64,000 nt of DNA from Candidatus Pantoea bituminis (lineage in GTDB: Bacteria; Pseudomonadota; Gammaproteobacteria; Enterobacterales; Enterobacteriaceae), in contig NZ_JAGTWO010000004.1 of NCBI RefSeq assembly GCF_018842675.1, positions 1,860,001 through 1,924,000 of the forward strand. Direction: 5' to 3'. Under the pieces are notes generated by a model. It ran no database searches. It was not told the origin of the DNA and saw only the letters and a program-made list of their open reading frames with translations. Below are positions 1-9,774 of the stretch, in pieces (within the stretch, counting starts at the first letter, position 1; each line of letters opens with the position of its first letter). The position numbers were made by a program, and so were the translations under genes.

Positions 1-217
1 ATAAGTGGCGATCGTGATCGCGGATAAAGCAGACGCATCCTGCACATAACGTTTGTGGCTGACCATTAAAGACATGAATTCCCGATCCCTGTTCAACCAG
101 CACAATTTCGTGGAAATCATGATGATGCTCTGGAAAAGCCTGTTGCGGCACGCGAGGTTCAATCGCTATCGCGTAATCACCTTCAGGGAAAAAATCGGCA
201 CTGTGTAAAATGGTCAT
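1..217 (-). CDS. rhaS: RhaS, L-rhamnose operon activator (N-terminal part; cut by window edge)
   Basis: The first 72 codons of an AraC-family activator run off the left edge. The translation begins [13 protein letters not shown] and continues through [16 protein letters not shown] and GIHVFNGQP, which matches the N-terminal sugar-binding cupin region of enterobacterial RhaS. The ATG is at 217-215 with an AGAGG ribosome site just upstream. RhaS binds L-rhamnose and activates rhaBAD and rhaT; the C-terminal DNA-binding half lies outside the window. It is divergent from rhaBAD, the arrangement found in E. coli, and rhaR would be expected further left. Confidence 0.93.
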   Translation of the reverse strand, partial: MTILHSADFFPEGDYAIAIEPRVPQQAFPEHHHDFHEIVLVEQGSGIHVFNGQPQTLCAGCVCFIRDHDRHL

Positions 218-385
218 GGTCGCCTCTTATTATCGTTAACAAAAACGTAACCGAGTCTAAAGAGGACACCCAAACTCTACCTTGAATTTTTACCTTAACT
301 CAGCAGGAATTATGCTGTTTATTTAAGAAAGCCGCAGTAGATAACAGAATTGCGGCGAATGTCACATCCCCTCGCATGCCACCTC

Positions 386-454
386 TGTGATCTCCCTCAC
401 GAACATCTTTGCAAGTCTGCCAGCGCTAATGCGCCACTGGCAGTATGCGGAAGG
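386..454 (+). promoter_or_regulatory. rhaBAD promoter: CRP site and two RhaS half-sites
   Basis: TGTGA-N6-TCACG at 386-401 is a CRP site. It is followed by CATCTTTGCAAGTCTGCC at 404-421, close to the upstream RhaS half-site of E. coli rhaBAD, a 16-base spacer, and TGGCAGTATGCGGAAGG at 438-454, which keeps the TGnCAGTA...GAAGG pattern of the downstream half-site. The match is to remembered E. coli sequence. The layout implies rhamnose induction through RhaS with catabolite control through CRP. An ATG at 445 falls inside the second half-site, which argues against it as the rhaB start. Confidence 0.85.
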
Positions 455-510
455 TGCAGAAAGGGCAAGGTTTCTACTCTGTGAACATCAAATCACAGGA
501 AGAACACGCC

Positions 511-1983
511 ATGAGTAAGCGAAATATCGTTGCCATAGATTTAGGCGCATCCAGTGGACGAGTGATGCTTGCCCACTGGGATGCAGCGACCCGCCATCTC
601 AATCTGCGTGAAGTCAAACGCTTCGCCAATCAACGTCAACGCCGCGCCGGCTATGACTGTTGGGATGTCGATCAGCTCGAACAGGAGATTCGTGCTGGTC
701 TGGCCCAGTTAGATCAGGAAGGTATCGTACCCGATAGCATCGGTATTGATACGTGGGGTGTAGACATGGTGCTGCTGAATGCCCAGGGTGAGCGCGTTGG
801 CGAAGCGGTTAGCTATCGTGATGCACGTACTCACGGCGTGATGGAGCGTGCCCTGCGAGAAGTGGGGAAAAGTGCCATCTACGCACGCACCGGTATTCAG
901 TTCCTGCCTTTTAATACGCTGTATCAAATGCGTGCGCTGCATGAGTCGCAACCCGACTGGCAAGCTGACGTAGCACATGCCCTGATGATTCCTGATTACC
1001 TGCATTATCGCCTGACTGGCAACATGAACTGGGAATATACCAACGCCACGACGACCCAAATGCTGAATATCGAAAGCGGCGAATGGGATGCCGATTTGCT
1101 GGCATGGGCAGGCGTTGAGGCTAAATGGTTTGGCAAGCCCCAGGCGCCAGGCAACACCATCGGCTTTTGGAAAAGCGCAACCGGCGAACCCATTCCGGTG
1201 ATCGCCGTTGCCACCCATGATACCGCCAGCGCGGTTTTGGCCACGCCGTTGATGCAGGATGATTCCGCTTACCTCAGTTCAGGCACATGGTCATTGATGG
1301 GGTTTGAAAGCTTACAACCTTACGCTTCAGAAGCTGCGATGCGCGCCAATATTACGAATGAAGGTGGCGCAGAAGGGTATCGGGTACTGAAAAATATCAT
1401 GGGTTTATGGCTACTACAGCGAATTTGCAGCGAACTGAATATTGAAGATTTGTGCCAACTGATCGCCGAAACAACACACGAACCCGCCTGCCGCTCGCTG
1501 ATTAACCCTAACCATGCGCGCTTCATCAATCCCGATAGCATGGTTGGTGAAATTCAAAATGCCTGCGCTGAGCAAGGTATGCCCGTTCCGCAATCTGCTG
1601 CTGCTTTAGCCCGCTGCATCTTTGACAGCCTGGCGCTGCTGTATCGTGAAGTGATGGGTGAGCTGGCGACGCTACGTGGACAAAATTTCAGTCAGTTACA
1701 CGTGGTCGGCGGTGGCTGCCAAAACCATTTTCTTAATCAACTTTGTGCCGATGCCTGTGAAATCTCTGTGCTGGCGGGGCCAATTGAAGCCTCAACGCTT
1801 GGCAACGTCGGATGCCAGCTGATCGCGCTCGGCGAACTGACCGACGTGGCGGATTTCCGTCGCTGCGTAGCGAAGAACTTCCCACTCGAAAAATTTGAAC
1901 CGCAAACTAACAGCGCTTTTGGTGCCAGCCAGGCACGCTTCACCGCGCTGAGCCAACCTGCTAAGGAACTCGCTTATGACTAA
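511..1983 (+). CDS. rhaB: L-rhamnulokinase RhaB
   Basis: A 490-residue FGGY-family kinase that phosphorylates L-rhamnulose to L-rhamnulose 1-phosphate in the cytoplasm. The N-terminal phosphate-binding stretch [24 protein letters not shown], the [12 protein letters not shown] segment and the C-terminal VVGGGCQN loop match E. coli RhaB closely and the length is typical. I chose ATG 511 because AGGAAGA lies seven bases upstream and [12 protein letters not shown] aligns with the family start; the longer frame from 445 begins inside the RhaS-binding site. It is the first gene of rhaBADM, and its end overlaps rhaA by eight bases, suggesting coupled translation. Confidence 0.97.
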   Translation: MSKRNIVAIDLGASSGRVMLAHWDAATRHLNLREVKRFANQRQRRAGYDCWDVDQLEQEIRAGLAQLDQEGIVPDSIGIDTWGVDMVLLNAQGERVGEAVSYRDARTHGVMERALREVGKSAIYARTGIQFLPFNTLYQMRALHESQPDWQADVAHALMIPDYLHYRLTGNMNWEYTNATTTQMLNIESGEWDADLLAWAGVEAKWFGKPQAPGNTIGFWKSATGEPIPVIAVATHDTASAVLATPLMQDDSAYLSSGTWSLMGFESLQPYASEAAMRANITNEGGAEGYRVLKNIMGLWLLQRICSELNIEDLCQLIAETTHEPACRSLINPNHARFINPDSMVGEIQNACAEQGMPVPQSAAALARCIFDSLALLYREVMGELATLRGQNFSQLHVVGGGCQNHFLNQLCADACEISVLAGPIEASTLGNVGCQLIALGELTDVADFRRCVAKNFPLEKFEPQTNSAFGASQARFTALSQPAKELAYD

Positions 1984-3231
1984 GCTAATTGAACAAGCCT
2001 TTGAACTGGCTAAACAACGTTTCGCTGAAATTGGTGTTGATGTAGAAGAAGCCATTAAGCGACTGGACAGCGTGCCTGTTTCAATGCACTGCTGGCAGGG
2101 AGATGATGTTCGTGGATTTGAAAACCCGCAAGGCACCTTAACGGGTGGTATTCAGGCAACGGGAAATTATCCCGGTCGTGCACGTACAGCAGAAGAGCTG
2201 CGCGCCGATCTTGAGAAAGCGTTGTCATTGATTCCTGGGCCTAAACGCCTGAATCTGCATGCTATTTATCTGGAAAGCGATACGCCGGTTGATCGCGATG
2301 CTATTGAACCGAAACATTTCGCTAACTGGGTAGAATGGGCTAAGAAAAATAAACTGGGCTTGGACTTCAACCCAAGCTGCTTCTCACATCCTTTAAGCGC
2401 AGACGGCTTCACGCTGTCTCACACCGATAAAAATATTCGCCAGTTCTGGATTGATCATTGCAAAGCCAGCCGCCGTATTTCTGCTTACTTTGGCGAGCAA
2501 CTCGGTACGCCTTCCGTCATGAATATCTGGGTGCCAGATGGCATGAAAGATATCACCGTTGATCGCCTGGCTCCGCGTCAACGCCTGATGAGCTCGCTGG
2601 ATGAAATTATCGCTGAGAAGCTCAATCCAGAACATCATATTGATGCGGTCGAAAGTAAGTTGTTCGGTATAGGTGCCGAAAGTTACACCGTCGGGTCAAA
2701 TGAATTCTTCCTGGGATACGCCAGCAGCCGTCAAACCGCATTAACGCTGGATGCCGGACATTTCCATCCAACCGAAGTGATCTCTGACAAAATTTCTGCC
2801 GCCATGTTGTACGTACCACGCCTGTTACTGCATGTCAGCCGTCCGGTGCGTTGGGACAGCGATCATGTGGTGCTTCTTGACGACGAAACGCAAGCCATTG
2901 CCAGTGAAATCGTACGTCACCAGCTGTTCGATAAAGTACATATCGGTCTCGATTTCTTCGACGCATCCATTAACCGCATCGCCGCGTGGGTCATCGGTAC
3001 GCGTAACGCGAAAAAGCGCTGCTGCGCGCCTTGCTGGAACCTACCGACCGCTTGCGTAAGGTGGAAGCGGAAGGTGATTACACCGCACGCCTAGCGCTGC
3101 TGGAAGAACAAAAATCACTGCCCTGGCAGGCGGTGTGGGAAGCCTGGTGCCTGCGTCACGACGTCCCGGCTGATGCCAGCTGGTTAAGCGATGTCCGTCA
3201 TTACGAACAGCAAATTTTGAATCAACGTTAA
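1976..3231 (+). CDS. rhaA: L-rhamnose isomerase RhaA (one frameshift in this sequence)
   Basis: Converts L-rhamnose to L-rhamnulose, the first step of the pathway. The first 350 or so residues match RhaA, including the metal-site region [17 protein letters not shown] and [17 protein letters not shown]. At 3011-3015 a run of five A breaks the frame; a sixth A joins [10 protein letters not shown] to [20 protein letters not shown] and gives a 418-residue protein, the family length. The second piece ends at 3231, ten bases before rhaD, so the operon spacing also supports an intact gene. A real disabling mutation is possible but less likely given the same error type throughout the window. Confidence 0.93.
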
Positions 3232-3241
3232 GGATTTCACT

Positions 3242-4084
3242 ATGCAAAGCATTCTTTCTTCCTGGTTTGTTAAAGGAATGGTTAAAGCCACGAGCGACAT
3301 GTGGTTGAAAGGCTGGGATGAGCGCAACGGCGGCAACGTTAGCCTGCGTTTGCTGGAAGAGGAGGTGAAGCCTTTTGCTGCGGATTTCTATGCTGAGCCG
3401 CGCTGCATCGAACTGACGCAACCTGCGCCAGCGCTGGCAAATTGTTGGTTCCTGGTCACCGGCTCCGGTAAGTTTTTCCGCAATGTACAGCTCGATCCAG
3501 CAGATTGTCTGGTATTGCTGCAGGTAGATGATAAAGGCTTGTCATACAAAATTCATTGGGGCTTGTCGAATGGCGGATTGCCAACCTCAGAACTGGCCTC
3601 GCACTTCCAGTCGCATTGTGTGCGTAAAGAGGTCAGTAACGGCGTAGATCGCGTCATTATGCATTGTCATGCCACAAACTTTATGGCGCTGAGCTATGTG
3701 GTTGAACTCGATTCTGCTCGCTTTACCCGTTTGTTATGGGAAGGCAGTACCGAGTGTCTGGTGGTTTTCCCGGATGGTGTGGGCATTCTGCCATGGATGG
3801 TACCGGGCACCGACGGCATTGGCGCCGCTACCGCCGAACAGATGCAGTCGCATACGCTGGTGATGTGGCCTTTCCACGGGATTTTTGGCACCGGACCAAC
3901 GCTGGATGAAGCTTTTGGCTTAATCGACACCGCAGAAAAATCGTCAGAAGTGATTGTGAAAGTGCTTTCGATGGGCGGTATACGTCAAAGCATTACCACT
4001 GAGCAGTTGATTGCTTTGGGTGAACGCTTCGGCGTGAAACCGTGGCAGCCAGCGCTGGATGTAGGACCTGCCAATGCTGCGTAG
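3242..4084 (+). CDS. rhaD: Rhamnulose-1-phosphate aldolase RhaD
   Basis: A 280-residue class II aldolase that cleaves L-rhamnulose 1-phosphate into dihydroxyacetone phosphate and L-lactaldehyde. The residues known in E. coli RhaD are at identical positions: Glu117 in PTSELASH, the zinc ligands His141 and His143 in MHCHATN, and His212 in WPFHGIFG. The start is ten bases after rhaA with AAGGA upstream. Its last eleven bases overlap rhaM. The C-terminus is a few residues longer than in E. coli (280 against 274). Confidence 0.96.
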   Translation: MQSILSSWFVKGMVKATSDMWLKGWDERNGGNVSLRLLEEEVKPFAADFYAEPRCIELTQPAPALANCWFLVTGSGKFFRNVQLDPADCLVLLQVDDKGLSYKIHWGLSNGGLPTSELASHFQSHCVRKEVSNGVDRVIMHCHATNFMALSYVVELDSARFTRLLWEGSTECLVVFPDGVGILPWMVPGTDGIGAATAEQMQSHTLVMWPFHGIFGTGPTLDEAFGLIDTAEKSSEVIVKVLSMGGIRQSITTEQLIALGERFGVKPWQPALDVGPANAA

Positions 4085-4388
4085 AGCGTTTGTTATGCAG
4101 GTGAACGCAGATTGCCATGCAGAGTATGAGCGTCGCCATTCACCTATCTGGCCAGAGCTGTCCGAAACGCTCAAAGCGCACGGCGCACACAATTATGCCA
4201 TCTGGCTGGATGCCGATCGTAATTTACTGTTTGCAAGCGTAGAGATTGAGTCGGAAGAGCAGTGGAATGCGGTGGCACAAACAGACGTTTGTCAGCGCTG
4301 GTGGGCTTCAATGAAAGATTTGATGCCATCGAACCCCGATAACAGCCCTAAAAGCCAGGCCTTGAAGCCGGTGTTTTTTCTGGAATAG
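4074..4388 (+). CDS. rhaM: L-rhamnose mutarotase RhaM
   Basis: A 104-residue protein that interconverts the alpha and beta anomers of L-rhamnose so that RhaA receives its preferred form. Tyr18 and His22, the catalytic pair of E. coli RhaM, are present in [14 protein letters not shown], and the tryptophan pair RWWASM and the PVFFLE ending are kept. It overlaps the end of rhaD by eleven bases and is the last gene of the operon, followed by a terminator hairpin. Confidence 0.95.
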   Translation: MLRRAFVMQVNADCHAEYERRHSPIWPELSETLKAHGAHNYAIWLDADRNLLFASVEIESEEQWNAVAQTDVCQRWWASMKDLMPSNPDNSPKSQALKPVFFLE

Positions 4389-4411
4389 CGTTTGGCAGTA
4401 ATTTTGCGAAT

Positions 4412-4438
4412 AAAAGGGGCGGATAATGCGCCCCCTTT
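4412..4438. terminator. Bidirectional terminator between rhaM and comR
   Basis: A GGGGCG / CGCCCC stem (4416-4421 with 4429-4434) around a seven-base loop is flanked by A-rich sequence on the left and TTT on the right. It sits between the convergent rhaM and comR genes and can serve both. Confidence 0.75.
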
Positions 4439-4440
4439 AT

Positions 4441-5091
4441 TTAGTGCTGACCCTGACACAGACCGGTTAACGTTGGCCACATTGCCATCAGCGTATCGAT
4501 AATACTGTCGAGATCTTTTCTTAAAGCCCCTTCACGTGCCCGCACAGACATCCCTTGCAGCATACAGGCGAGATAACGCGATAATGACTCAATGTTTACT
4601 TTTTGGTTGAGTTCGCCGCGCTGCTGACGCGCCACTAAAAAACGACTCAACGTCGCTTCCTGCGCCTGATTTTGCTGCTTCAGCATATTAGCAATTTCGC
4701 TGGATGATGCGGACAACGCCGTCGACGTGCAGATAAAGAAGCAGCCAGAAGGTGAATTCCGGTCAGTGAAGCAGGCGGCTGTCGCGCGGAAATAGCCTTC
4801 AATGGCTTTATCTACCGCAAGATGATCATCATCAAGTGCCGCTTCACGATAAGCACAGAACTTTTCTGTATAGCGCGCCATAGCCGCTCTAAACAAACCT
4901 TCTTTATTAACAAACTCTGCATAGAGTGTGGGTGCTTTAGCGCCAGTGGCGGCGACCAAATCGGCCAGCGATGTTCCTTCGTAACCATGCGTCCAGAAAA
5001 GTGTCAGTGCCTTATCCAGCGCAGCCTCACGATCAAACACTTTTGGGCGGCCCCGACATTTCTTCACATCGCAATCTTGTACCTGGCTCAT
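4441..5091 (-). CDS. comR: ComR, TetR-family repressor of bhsA
   Basis: A 216-residue TetR-family regulator. The N-terminal DNA-binding region (GRPKVFDREAALDKAL, then TSLADLVAATGAKAPTLYAE) is nearly identical to E. coli ComR (YcfQ), and the C-terminal half has the same conserved CMLQGMSVRAREGA segment. ComR represses bhsA (comC), an outer-membrane protein gene linked to copper permeability and stress, and is released by copper in E. coli. Here it is divergent from two bhsA-like genes, the same pairing. Candidate operators lie at 5125-5138 and 5326-5339, one near each gene, which would allow repression of bhsA and of comR itself. Confidence 0.88.
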   Translation of the reverse strand: MSQVQDCDVKKCRGRPKVFDREAALDKALTLFWTHGYEGTSLADLVAATGAKAPTLYAEFVNKEGLFRAAMARYTEKFCAYREAALDDDHLAVDKAIEGYFRATAACFTDRNSPSGCFFICTSTALSASSSEIANMLKQQNQAQEATLSRFLVARQQRGELNQKVNIESLSRYLACMLQGMSVRAREGALRKDLDSIIDTLMAMWPTLTGLCQGQH

Positions 5092-5124
5092 ACAACCTCA
5101 CTACTTTAGAAACACTCTAATAAA

Positions 5125-5138
5125 TTACCGATCATTAA
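5125..5138. promoter_or_regulatory. Candidate ComR operator near comR
   Basis: TTACCGATCATTAA matches the perfect palindrome TTAACGGTCGTTAA found near bhsA at 5326-5339 in 11 of 14 positions. It lies 34 bases upstream of the comR start codon, where binding would give autorepression. The assignment to ComR is inferred from position and similarity only. Confidence 0.45.
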
Positions 5139-5291
5139 CTTAATTAGCAAGGTGCTCTGTCAACGGGCTGTAAACGCGTTGCCAATTTGTGCCTTACCGC
5201 AAACTATCCGCCCCAATGGTTAAGTGAAAATCCACGCTAAAGCCCATAATCACGCCACTTCGCGATTAAAATAACGCTCATTAAATAAATA

Positions 5292-5339
5292 TTGACGACA
5301 ACCGAGTAACAGGTCTATCATTTATTTAACGGTCGTTAA
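5292..5339 (+). promoter_or_regulatory. bhsA promoter with palindromic operator
   Basis: TTGACG at 5292-5297, an 18-base spacer and TATCAT at 5316-5321 form a plausible sigma-70 promoter. Directly downstream, TTAACGGTCGTTAA at 5326-5339 is a perfect inverted repeat (6-base arms, 2-base centre) placed where a repressor would block initiation. ComR is the obvious candidate. Confidence 0.55.
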
Positions 5340-5389
5340 TTAAATGGCGACAACGATTTTCAAACCTCATTCGTAAGCGAGAAAATATT

Positions 5390-5647
5390 ATGAACAACAT
5401 CAAATTCACTCTGGCAGCGGTTGCACTTTCTACTCTGACTTTTGGTGCTTTTGCTGCAGAACAAGTTTCCAGCGATCCACTGAACCAACAGCAGGTCGGT
5501 ACCATTTCTGTCCAGGCCGGTAGCAGCCTTGACTCGGTTGAAGCGCAATTGAATGCGAAAGCAGACGCAGCGGGTGCCAAATCATTCCGCATTATCTCAA
5601 CAACCGGTCAGAACAAATTGCACGGCACTGCTGTGATTTATCAGTAA
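5390..5647 (+). CDS. bhsA: BhsA/McbA-type periplasmic stress protein, first copy
   Basis: An 85-residue secreted protein of the DUF1471 (YdgH/BhsA/McbA) family. A signal peptide of about 22 residues ends in AFAAEQ, followed by the single domain with the hallmark ending AKSFRIIS...LHGTAVIYQ. E. coli BhsA has the same size and affects biofilm formation, outer-membrane permeability and copper resistance. It is followed 25 bases later by a second copy, and divergent comR probably represses both. Confidence 0.87.
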   Translation: MNNIKFTLAAVALSTLTFGAFAAEQVSSDPLNQQQVGTISVQAGSSLDSVEAQLNAKADAAGAKSFRIISTTGQNKLHGTAVIYQ

Positions 5648-5672
5648 TTGAAGAATTGAGAAGGGGTTCGTT

Positions 5673-5930
5673 ATGAAAAAGCTACATATTGCCTTGATGG
5701 CAATCGCGCTAGGCAGCGTCTCGTTTACCTCACTAGCGGCGCAGGAAGTGAGTCATACGCCATTAGATCAACAGCAAGTGGGTGTGATTAGCGCCACCGG
5801 CAGCACTAATCTCACTTCGCTTGAGCAACAGCTCTCCGAGAAGGCCAGCGATGTGGGGGCAAAGTCTTTCCGCATCACTTCGACCTCTGGCAACAACAAC
5901 CTGCATGGCACAGCCGTTCTTTATAAATAA
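5673..5930 (+). CDS. BhsA/McbA-type periplasmic stress protein, second copy
   Basis: Also 85 residues and clearly paralogous to the gene before it: both share the PLDQQQVGVIS-type start of the mature domain and the AKSFRI...LHGTAV ending. The signal peptide ends at SLAAQE. It has its own ribosome site (GAAGGGG about ten bases upstream) and is followed by a strong terminator, so the pair forms a two-gene operon. The ending AVLYK is closer to E. coli BhsA than that of the first copy, so which one is the orthologue is unclear. Confidence 0.85.
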   Translation: MKKLHIALMAIALGSVSFTSLAAQEVSHTPLDQQQVGVISATGSTNLTSLEQQLSEKASDVGAKSFRITSTSGNNNLHGTAVLYK

Positions 5931-5955
5931 ACAGTGATAAATAAGTCACTAAGCA

Positions 5956-5991
5956 GGCTTCAGATAAGGAACCTTATCTGAAGCCTTTTTT
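5956..5991. terminator. Strong terminator between bhsA pair and sotB
   Basis: A perfect 14-base-pair stem (5956-5969 with 5972-5985) around a two-base centre is followed by six T. The T run overlaps the sotB stop codon on the other strand. Confidence 0.93.
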
Positions 5992-7174
5992 AGCCGTTTG
6001 AACGTAACTGCGGATAACGGCGGAAGATATAGACACACCAGAGCAGCGCAACCAGACCAATTATCCCGCCGACATTCCCTACATCAGCCATACGCATATG
6101 CAGGCTAACCTGGTTGCCTAACAGTGCACCGGCACCAATGCCAATATTATAGATGCCGGACATTAATGACATGGCGACGTCCGTCGCATCAGGCGCCAGC
6201 GAAAGCACCCGTACCTGCATTGCCAGACCAATCATCATCATCGACATGCCCCAAATTACGCACAATGTCGAGATAGCTGCAGGACGAACCGCAGCAAAAA
6301 TCAGTAATCCCATGCACAGCGTAATCAGTGCCACTGCCGAAATTAACAGCGCAGACGGAAATTTATTACCCAGTGAGCTAAACAGGATGCTGCCCAGAAT
6401 ACCCGCCGATCCAAACAGCAGCAGCAGCAGCGTGGTAAAATTCTCACCAGAGTTCGCCACCACCTGCATAAAAGGCTCGATGTAGCTGTAAGCGGTGTAA
6501 TGCGCCGTCACAACTAAAGTAACCAGCACATACATACTGACTAACGCCGGGCGGCGAAACAGCATTGGCACGCTGCTGAGAGAACCGGTGTGTTCGCTTG
6601 GCAGGCGCGGCAAAATGCGAGCAAGCATGATCATCAACACCAACGCGGTAAGGCCAATGATGCCAAACGTTGTGCGCCAGCCAAGGTATTGCCCAACGAC
6701 GCGTCCAATCGGCACGCCTAATACCATTGCCAAAGCAGTTCCGGTCGCTAACATGCTCAGCGCCTGTGTTTTCTTGCCCGCAGGTGCAACGCGGATCGCC
6801 AGTGAGGCGGTGATCGACCAAAAAACCGCGTGTGACAACGCAATGCCGATACGAGAAACAATCAGCGAGGTAAAGTCCCAGGCGAAAGTTGTCAGCACAT
6901 GACTCACGATAAAGATGACAAACAGCACCGCCAGCAGCATACGCCTTTCAACGTTGCGCGTTAGCAGCATCAACGGCAATGAAAGCAGCGCGACGACCCA
7001 CGCATAGATGGTCAGCATGATGCCAACATCAGCGGTTTTCATCGAAAAGTCGGCGGCAATATCAGACAACAGGCCAACAGGCACAAATTCGGTGGTGTTA
7101 AAAACAAATGCAGCGATTGCCAGCAGCACCACGCGTAGCCAGGCCGTTTTACGGGAAACAGTTATTGATTGCAT
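5990..7174 (-). CDS. sotB: Sugar efflux transporter SotB (MFS)
   Basis: A 394-residue inner-membrane major facilitator protein with twelve predicted membrane segments. It matches E. coli SotB along its whole length: [68 protein letters not shown] and [21 protein letters not shown]. SotB exports arabinose, IPTG and related sugars. It is a single gene convergent with the bhsA pair. Confidence 0.93.
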   Translation of the reverse strand: MQSITVSRKTAWLRVVLLAIAAFVFNTTEFVPVGLLSDIAADFSMKTADVGIMLTIYAWVVALLSLPLMLLTRNVERRMLLAVLFVIFIVSHVLTTFAWDFTSLIVSRIGIALSHAVFWSITASLAIRVAPAGKKTQALSMLATGTALAMVLGVPIGRVVGQYLGWRTTFGIIGLTALVLMIMLARILPRLPSEHTGSLSSVPMLFRRPALVSMYVLVTLVVTAHYTAYSYIEPFMQVVANSGENFTTLLLLLFGSAGILGSILFSSLGNKFPSALLISAVALITLCMGLLIFAAVRPAAISTLCVIWGMSMMMIGLAMQVRVLSLAPDATDVAMSLMSGIYNIGIGAGALLGNQVSLHMRMADVGNVGGIIGLVALLWCVYIFRRYPQLRSNG

Positions 7175-7348
7175 GAGGAGTCAATTAGTCAGAACAGCGA
7201 AATTGGATGACGTTGAGCATCCAGTGAAAGTGACTTGCGTCACAATTTAGCGACTATTGTGGATGAAGAATGCGGATTACGAAACCTTGAAATCCGCTTT
7301 TATTATTGAATATTTTTTATCGCCCCCAGTGAAGGCGATAGCCTGAGG

Positions 7349-7891
7349 TTATCTACCGCGCCGTTGACCCGGCATCATGCGCATCAGCGTGTTGTCTTTC
7401 AAAAGATAGTGATGAAACAGTGCCGCAACAACATGCAGCCCTACCAGCCAATAACCCAACGGTGCCAGCGTTTCATGCCAGTCAATCAACGTATCGGATA
7501 AATCGACGTTGGGTTCACTGGCAACCGGCATCGACAGGCCAAATAACCACCAGTCGCGACCACGCAGATAACGCGAAGCGAGCCCTAAAATCGGCAGCGA
7601 GATGAACAGGGCATAAATTAAGGTGTGAGTGAGATGCGCCAGTCCTGTTTGCCAGCGCGGCGCGGGTGGCAAAATCGCCGGGCTGCGATGGCGTATGCGC
7701 AGAAATAACCGGGAAAGCATGATAACCAGTACCGTCGCGCCGGCACTAAAATGCGTAACAATTAGCGTATAACCTTGCCACGAACCACGCTGGGCAAAGC
7801 CGCGAAGTTCGATAGTGCTGTAAGCAATAACAATGAGAAAGAAGGTAAGCCAGTGTAAGGCAATCTGTGACGCCGCAAATTTTTCCCGCAT
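7349..7891 (-). CDS. cybB: Cytochrome b561 family protein (CybB-like)
   Basis: A 180-residue integral membrane haem b protein with four predicted membrane segments. Conserved histidines occur in QIALHWLTF, near residue 47 in VTHFSAG, in DWHETLAPLGY and in GLHVVAALFHH, the pattern of the CybB/YodB (DUF4405-like cytochrome b561) family that passes electrons from ubiquinol. I start at ATG 7891 because the upstream in-frame codon at 7906 is TTG, and MREKFAASQIALHW aligns with family starts. YodB and YceJ are alternatives within the same family. Confidence 0.8.
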   Translation of the reverse strand: MREKFAASQIALHWLTFFLIVIAYSTIELRGFAQRGSWQGYTLIVTHFSAGATVLVIMLSRLFLRIRHRSPAILPPAPRWQTGLAHLTHTLIYALFISLPILGLASRYLRGRDWWLFGLSMPVASEPNVDLSDTLIDWHETLAPLGYWLVGLHVVAALFHHYLLKDNTLMRMMPGQRRGR

Positions 7892-8036
7892 GTTAAATCC
7901 GAACAAAGAGAATCAAGAAGCCTAACATAGCGGAAACGGATGTAAATGCTTAACAAATTGACACAGCAGCAGCAATAGTAGCCTGCCGTGAAGGGCAGAC
8001 TACTATCAGAGACAGACCATGTGCTTTAGTCCCACG

Positions 8037-8261
8037 CTATTCTGGATGTTCAGCTTTTTTTAGCGTGACGGGACAGCAGTTATCGCATCCTAATGCATTG
8101 GGATAATATTTGCGTGCTTGCTGAATAGCGGCTGTTGGGGCGTAAAAACTGCCCAGAAAAAGTCGTCCCGCTTGGGATGGCAAGTATTTGCACCCTGAAG
8201 CATGGACCACATGGTTATCGTTATACCCTGATTGTTTATTGACGTAATAGTAAAGAGCCAT
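8037..8261 (-). CDS. Small Cys/His protein of unknown function
   Basis: A 74-residue protein that I do not recognise. It has no signal peptide. His20 and Cys24 (HASGC) near the start and Cys59, Cys62 and Cys63 (GCDNCC) near the end could form a zinc or other metal site of the type HxxxC...CxxC. The middle, SFYAPTAAIQQARKYYPNA, looks like an amphipathic helix. A TGAGG ribosome site precedes the ATG. It stands alone between cybB and ynfM with AT-rich flanks. Confidence 0.7.
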   Translation of the reverse strand: MALYYYVNKQSGYNDNHVVHASGCKYLPSQAGRLFLGSFYAPTAAIQQARKYYPNALGCDNCCPVTLKKAEHPE

Positions 8262-8389
8262 AGGGCAACCTCATTGCTGTTAAAAAATAAAAAATTACAT
8301 TTATCGTTGGAATGGAATCGATTATAGCGAGGAAAATACGTTTTGTTTCATTTGGCCCTGATAACCTAACAATTTATCGTCTGGCGATC

Positions 8390-8413
8390 AAAAAAGGCGC
8401 TTGCGCGCCCTTT
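8390..8413 (-). terminator. Terminator of ynfM
   Basis: On the minus strand a GGCGC stem with a GCAA loop (8396-8400 with 8405-8409), extended by outer A-T pairs, is followed by six T. It lies just after the ynfM stop. Confidence 0.8.
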
Positions 8414-8430
8414 GTAAGAGATTAATTAAA

Positions 8431-9681
8431 TTACAGCTTTCGACATTGCAACCGTCTGGCGACGAGTAAGGCAAGCAACAGCAATACGGTGATGAAAAGG
8501 GTAATGCCTGTCCAGCCGTAGCGATGCCAGAAAAGCCCGCCCAAGGTTCCGGCAACGCTGGAACCCAAATAGTAACTAAACAGATAGAGTGATGAGGCCT
8601 GACCTTTGGCACGGCGGGCGCGGGGGCCAATCCAGCCGCTGGCGACAGAGTGTGCGGCGAAGAAGCCCGCCGTGAATAACATCATGCCAATCAAAATGAC
8701 CCAAACAGAACTGAAAGCCGTAATAAGAAGCCCGGTCAGCATAATTGCTGTAGCACCGAACATCACCGGTCCACGCCCCAGTTTGCTGGTCAGCGCCCCG
8801 GCTTTGGGAGAGCTCCACGAGCCTGTCAGATAAACCACAGACAATAAGCCGACCACTGCCTGACTCAAATGCCACGGCGCACCCAGTAAACGATAGCCGA
8901 TGTAATTGAACAGGGTCACAAAAGCACCCATCAGTAGGAAGCCTTCAGCAAACAGCAGCGGCAAGCCTTGATCACGCCAGTGCAGGCGAAAGTTAATGAT
9001 CAGGCTGCGTGGTCGCAGTGAGGCGGGACGAAAATGGCGGGAAGCGGGCAAAATTTTCCAGAACATCACCGCAGAAGCCAGTGCAAAGCAGCCAATCACT
9101 GCAATCGCAATCCGCCATGAGTAAAAGTCTGTTAAAACGCCGCTGATCAGGCGGCCACTCATGCCACCAATCGAATTACCGCTGATGTATAACCCCATGG
9201 AAAAAGCAACCATACGGGGGTGGATCTCTTCACTCAGATAGGTCATTCCCACCGCAGCAACACCGCTTAACGACAGACCTATCAAAGCGCGCATCAATAA
9301 TATGCCGTGCCAGCTGGTCATGGTCGCAGAGATAAGCGTACAAATAGCGGCCAGCATTAACGCGGTCACCATCACCGGTTTCCGTCCAATGGCGTCAGAC
9401 AGCGGGCCCGTTACCAGCAAACCTAATGCCATTAAACCGGTTGAAATCGACAGAGAGATACTGCTTGCAGCGGGCGAAACGCCAAATTGCTCGGAGAGAA
9501 CCGGCAAGATAGGTTGAACACAGTAAAGTAGGGCAAACGTGGCTAAACCGGCAGAAAACAGCGCCAGAGTCACACGCATGAATTGCGGCGTTCCGCGTTC
9601 TATCCATCCTGACGTCGAGACGGAAGCGGGCGAACGGGGTGATTCATCATCAATTATCACCGCCTGAGAAGAGCGACTCAC
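8431..9681 (-). CDS. ynfM: MFS transporter YnfM
   Basis: A 416-residue major facilitator protein nearly collinear with E. coli YnfM: RGTPQFMRVTLALFSAGLAT, CVQPILPVLSEQFG, GPLSDAIGRKPVMVTALML and SYYLGSSVAGTLGG are conserved. The first 30 residues are hydrophilic and variable. Its substrate is poorly defined; an efflux role has been suggested for the E. coli protein. It is divergent from ynfL, a LysR-type gene, with 93 bases between them, so YnfL probably regulates ynfM. Confidence 0.92.
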   Translation of the reverse strand: MSRSSQAVIIDDESPRSPASVSTSGWIERGTPQFMRVTLALFSAGLATFALLYCVQPILPVLSEQFGVSPAASSISLSISTGLMALGLLVTGPLSDAIGRKPVMVTALMLAAICTLISATMTSWHGILLMRALIGLSLSGVAAVGMTYLSEEIHPRMVAFSMGLYISGNSIGGMSGRLISGVLTDFYSWRIAIAVIGCFALASAVMFWKILPASRHFRPASLRPRSLIINFRLHWRDQGLPLLFAEGFLLMGAFVTLFNYIGYRLLGAPWHLSQAVVGLLSVVYLTGSWSSPKAGALTSKLGRGPVMFGATAIMLTGLLITAFSSVWVILIGMMLFTAGFFAAHSVASGWIGPRARRAKGQASSLYLFSYYLGSSVAGTLGGLFWHRYGWTGITLFITVLLLLALLVARRLQCRKL

Positions 9682-9774
9682 GGAAATACCTCCTTTGTTC
9701 CTGATTCGTCAACTCTAGAAAAGCCGGATTAGGTTGTCTAATATATTAATAATCTCAAATAAGATGTTTAAAGT

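Noticed and set aside
445..510. Upstream ATG extending rhaB by 22 codons
   Set aside because: The ATG lies within the second RhaS half-site and the extension has no similarity; ATG 511 has a good ribosome site and matches the family start.
709..1218. Long open frame opposite rhaB
   Set aside because: Antisense shadow of a clear kinase gene, with no ribosome site or recognisable protein features.
3011..3231. rhaA as a pseudogene with a separate downstream gene
   Set aside because: A single missing A in a run explains the split, and the same error type recurs throughout the window.
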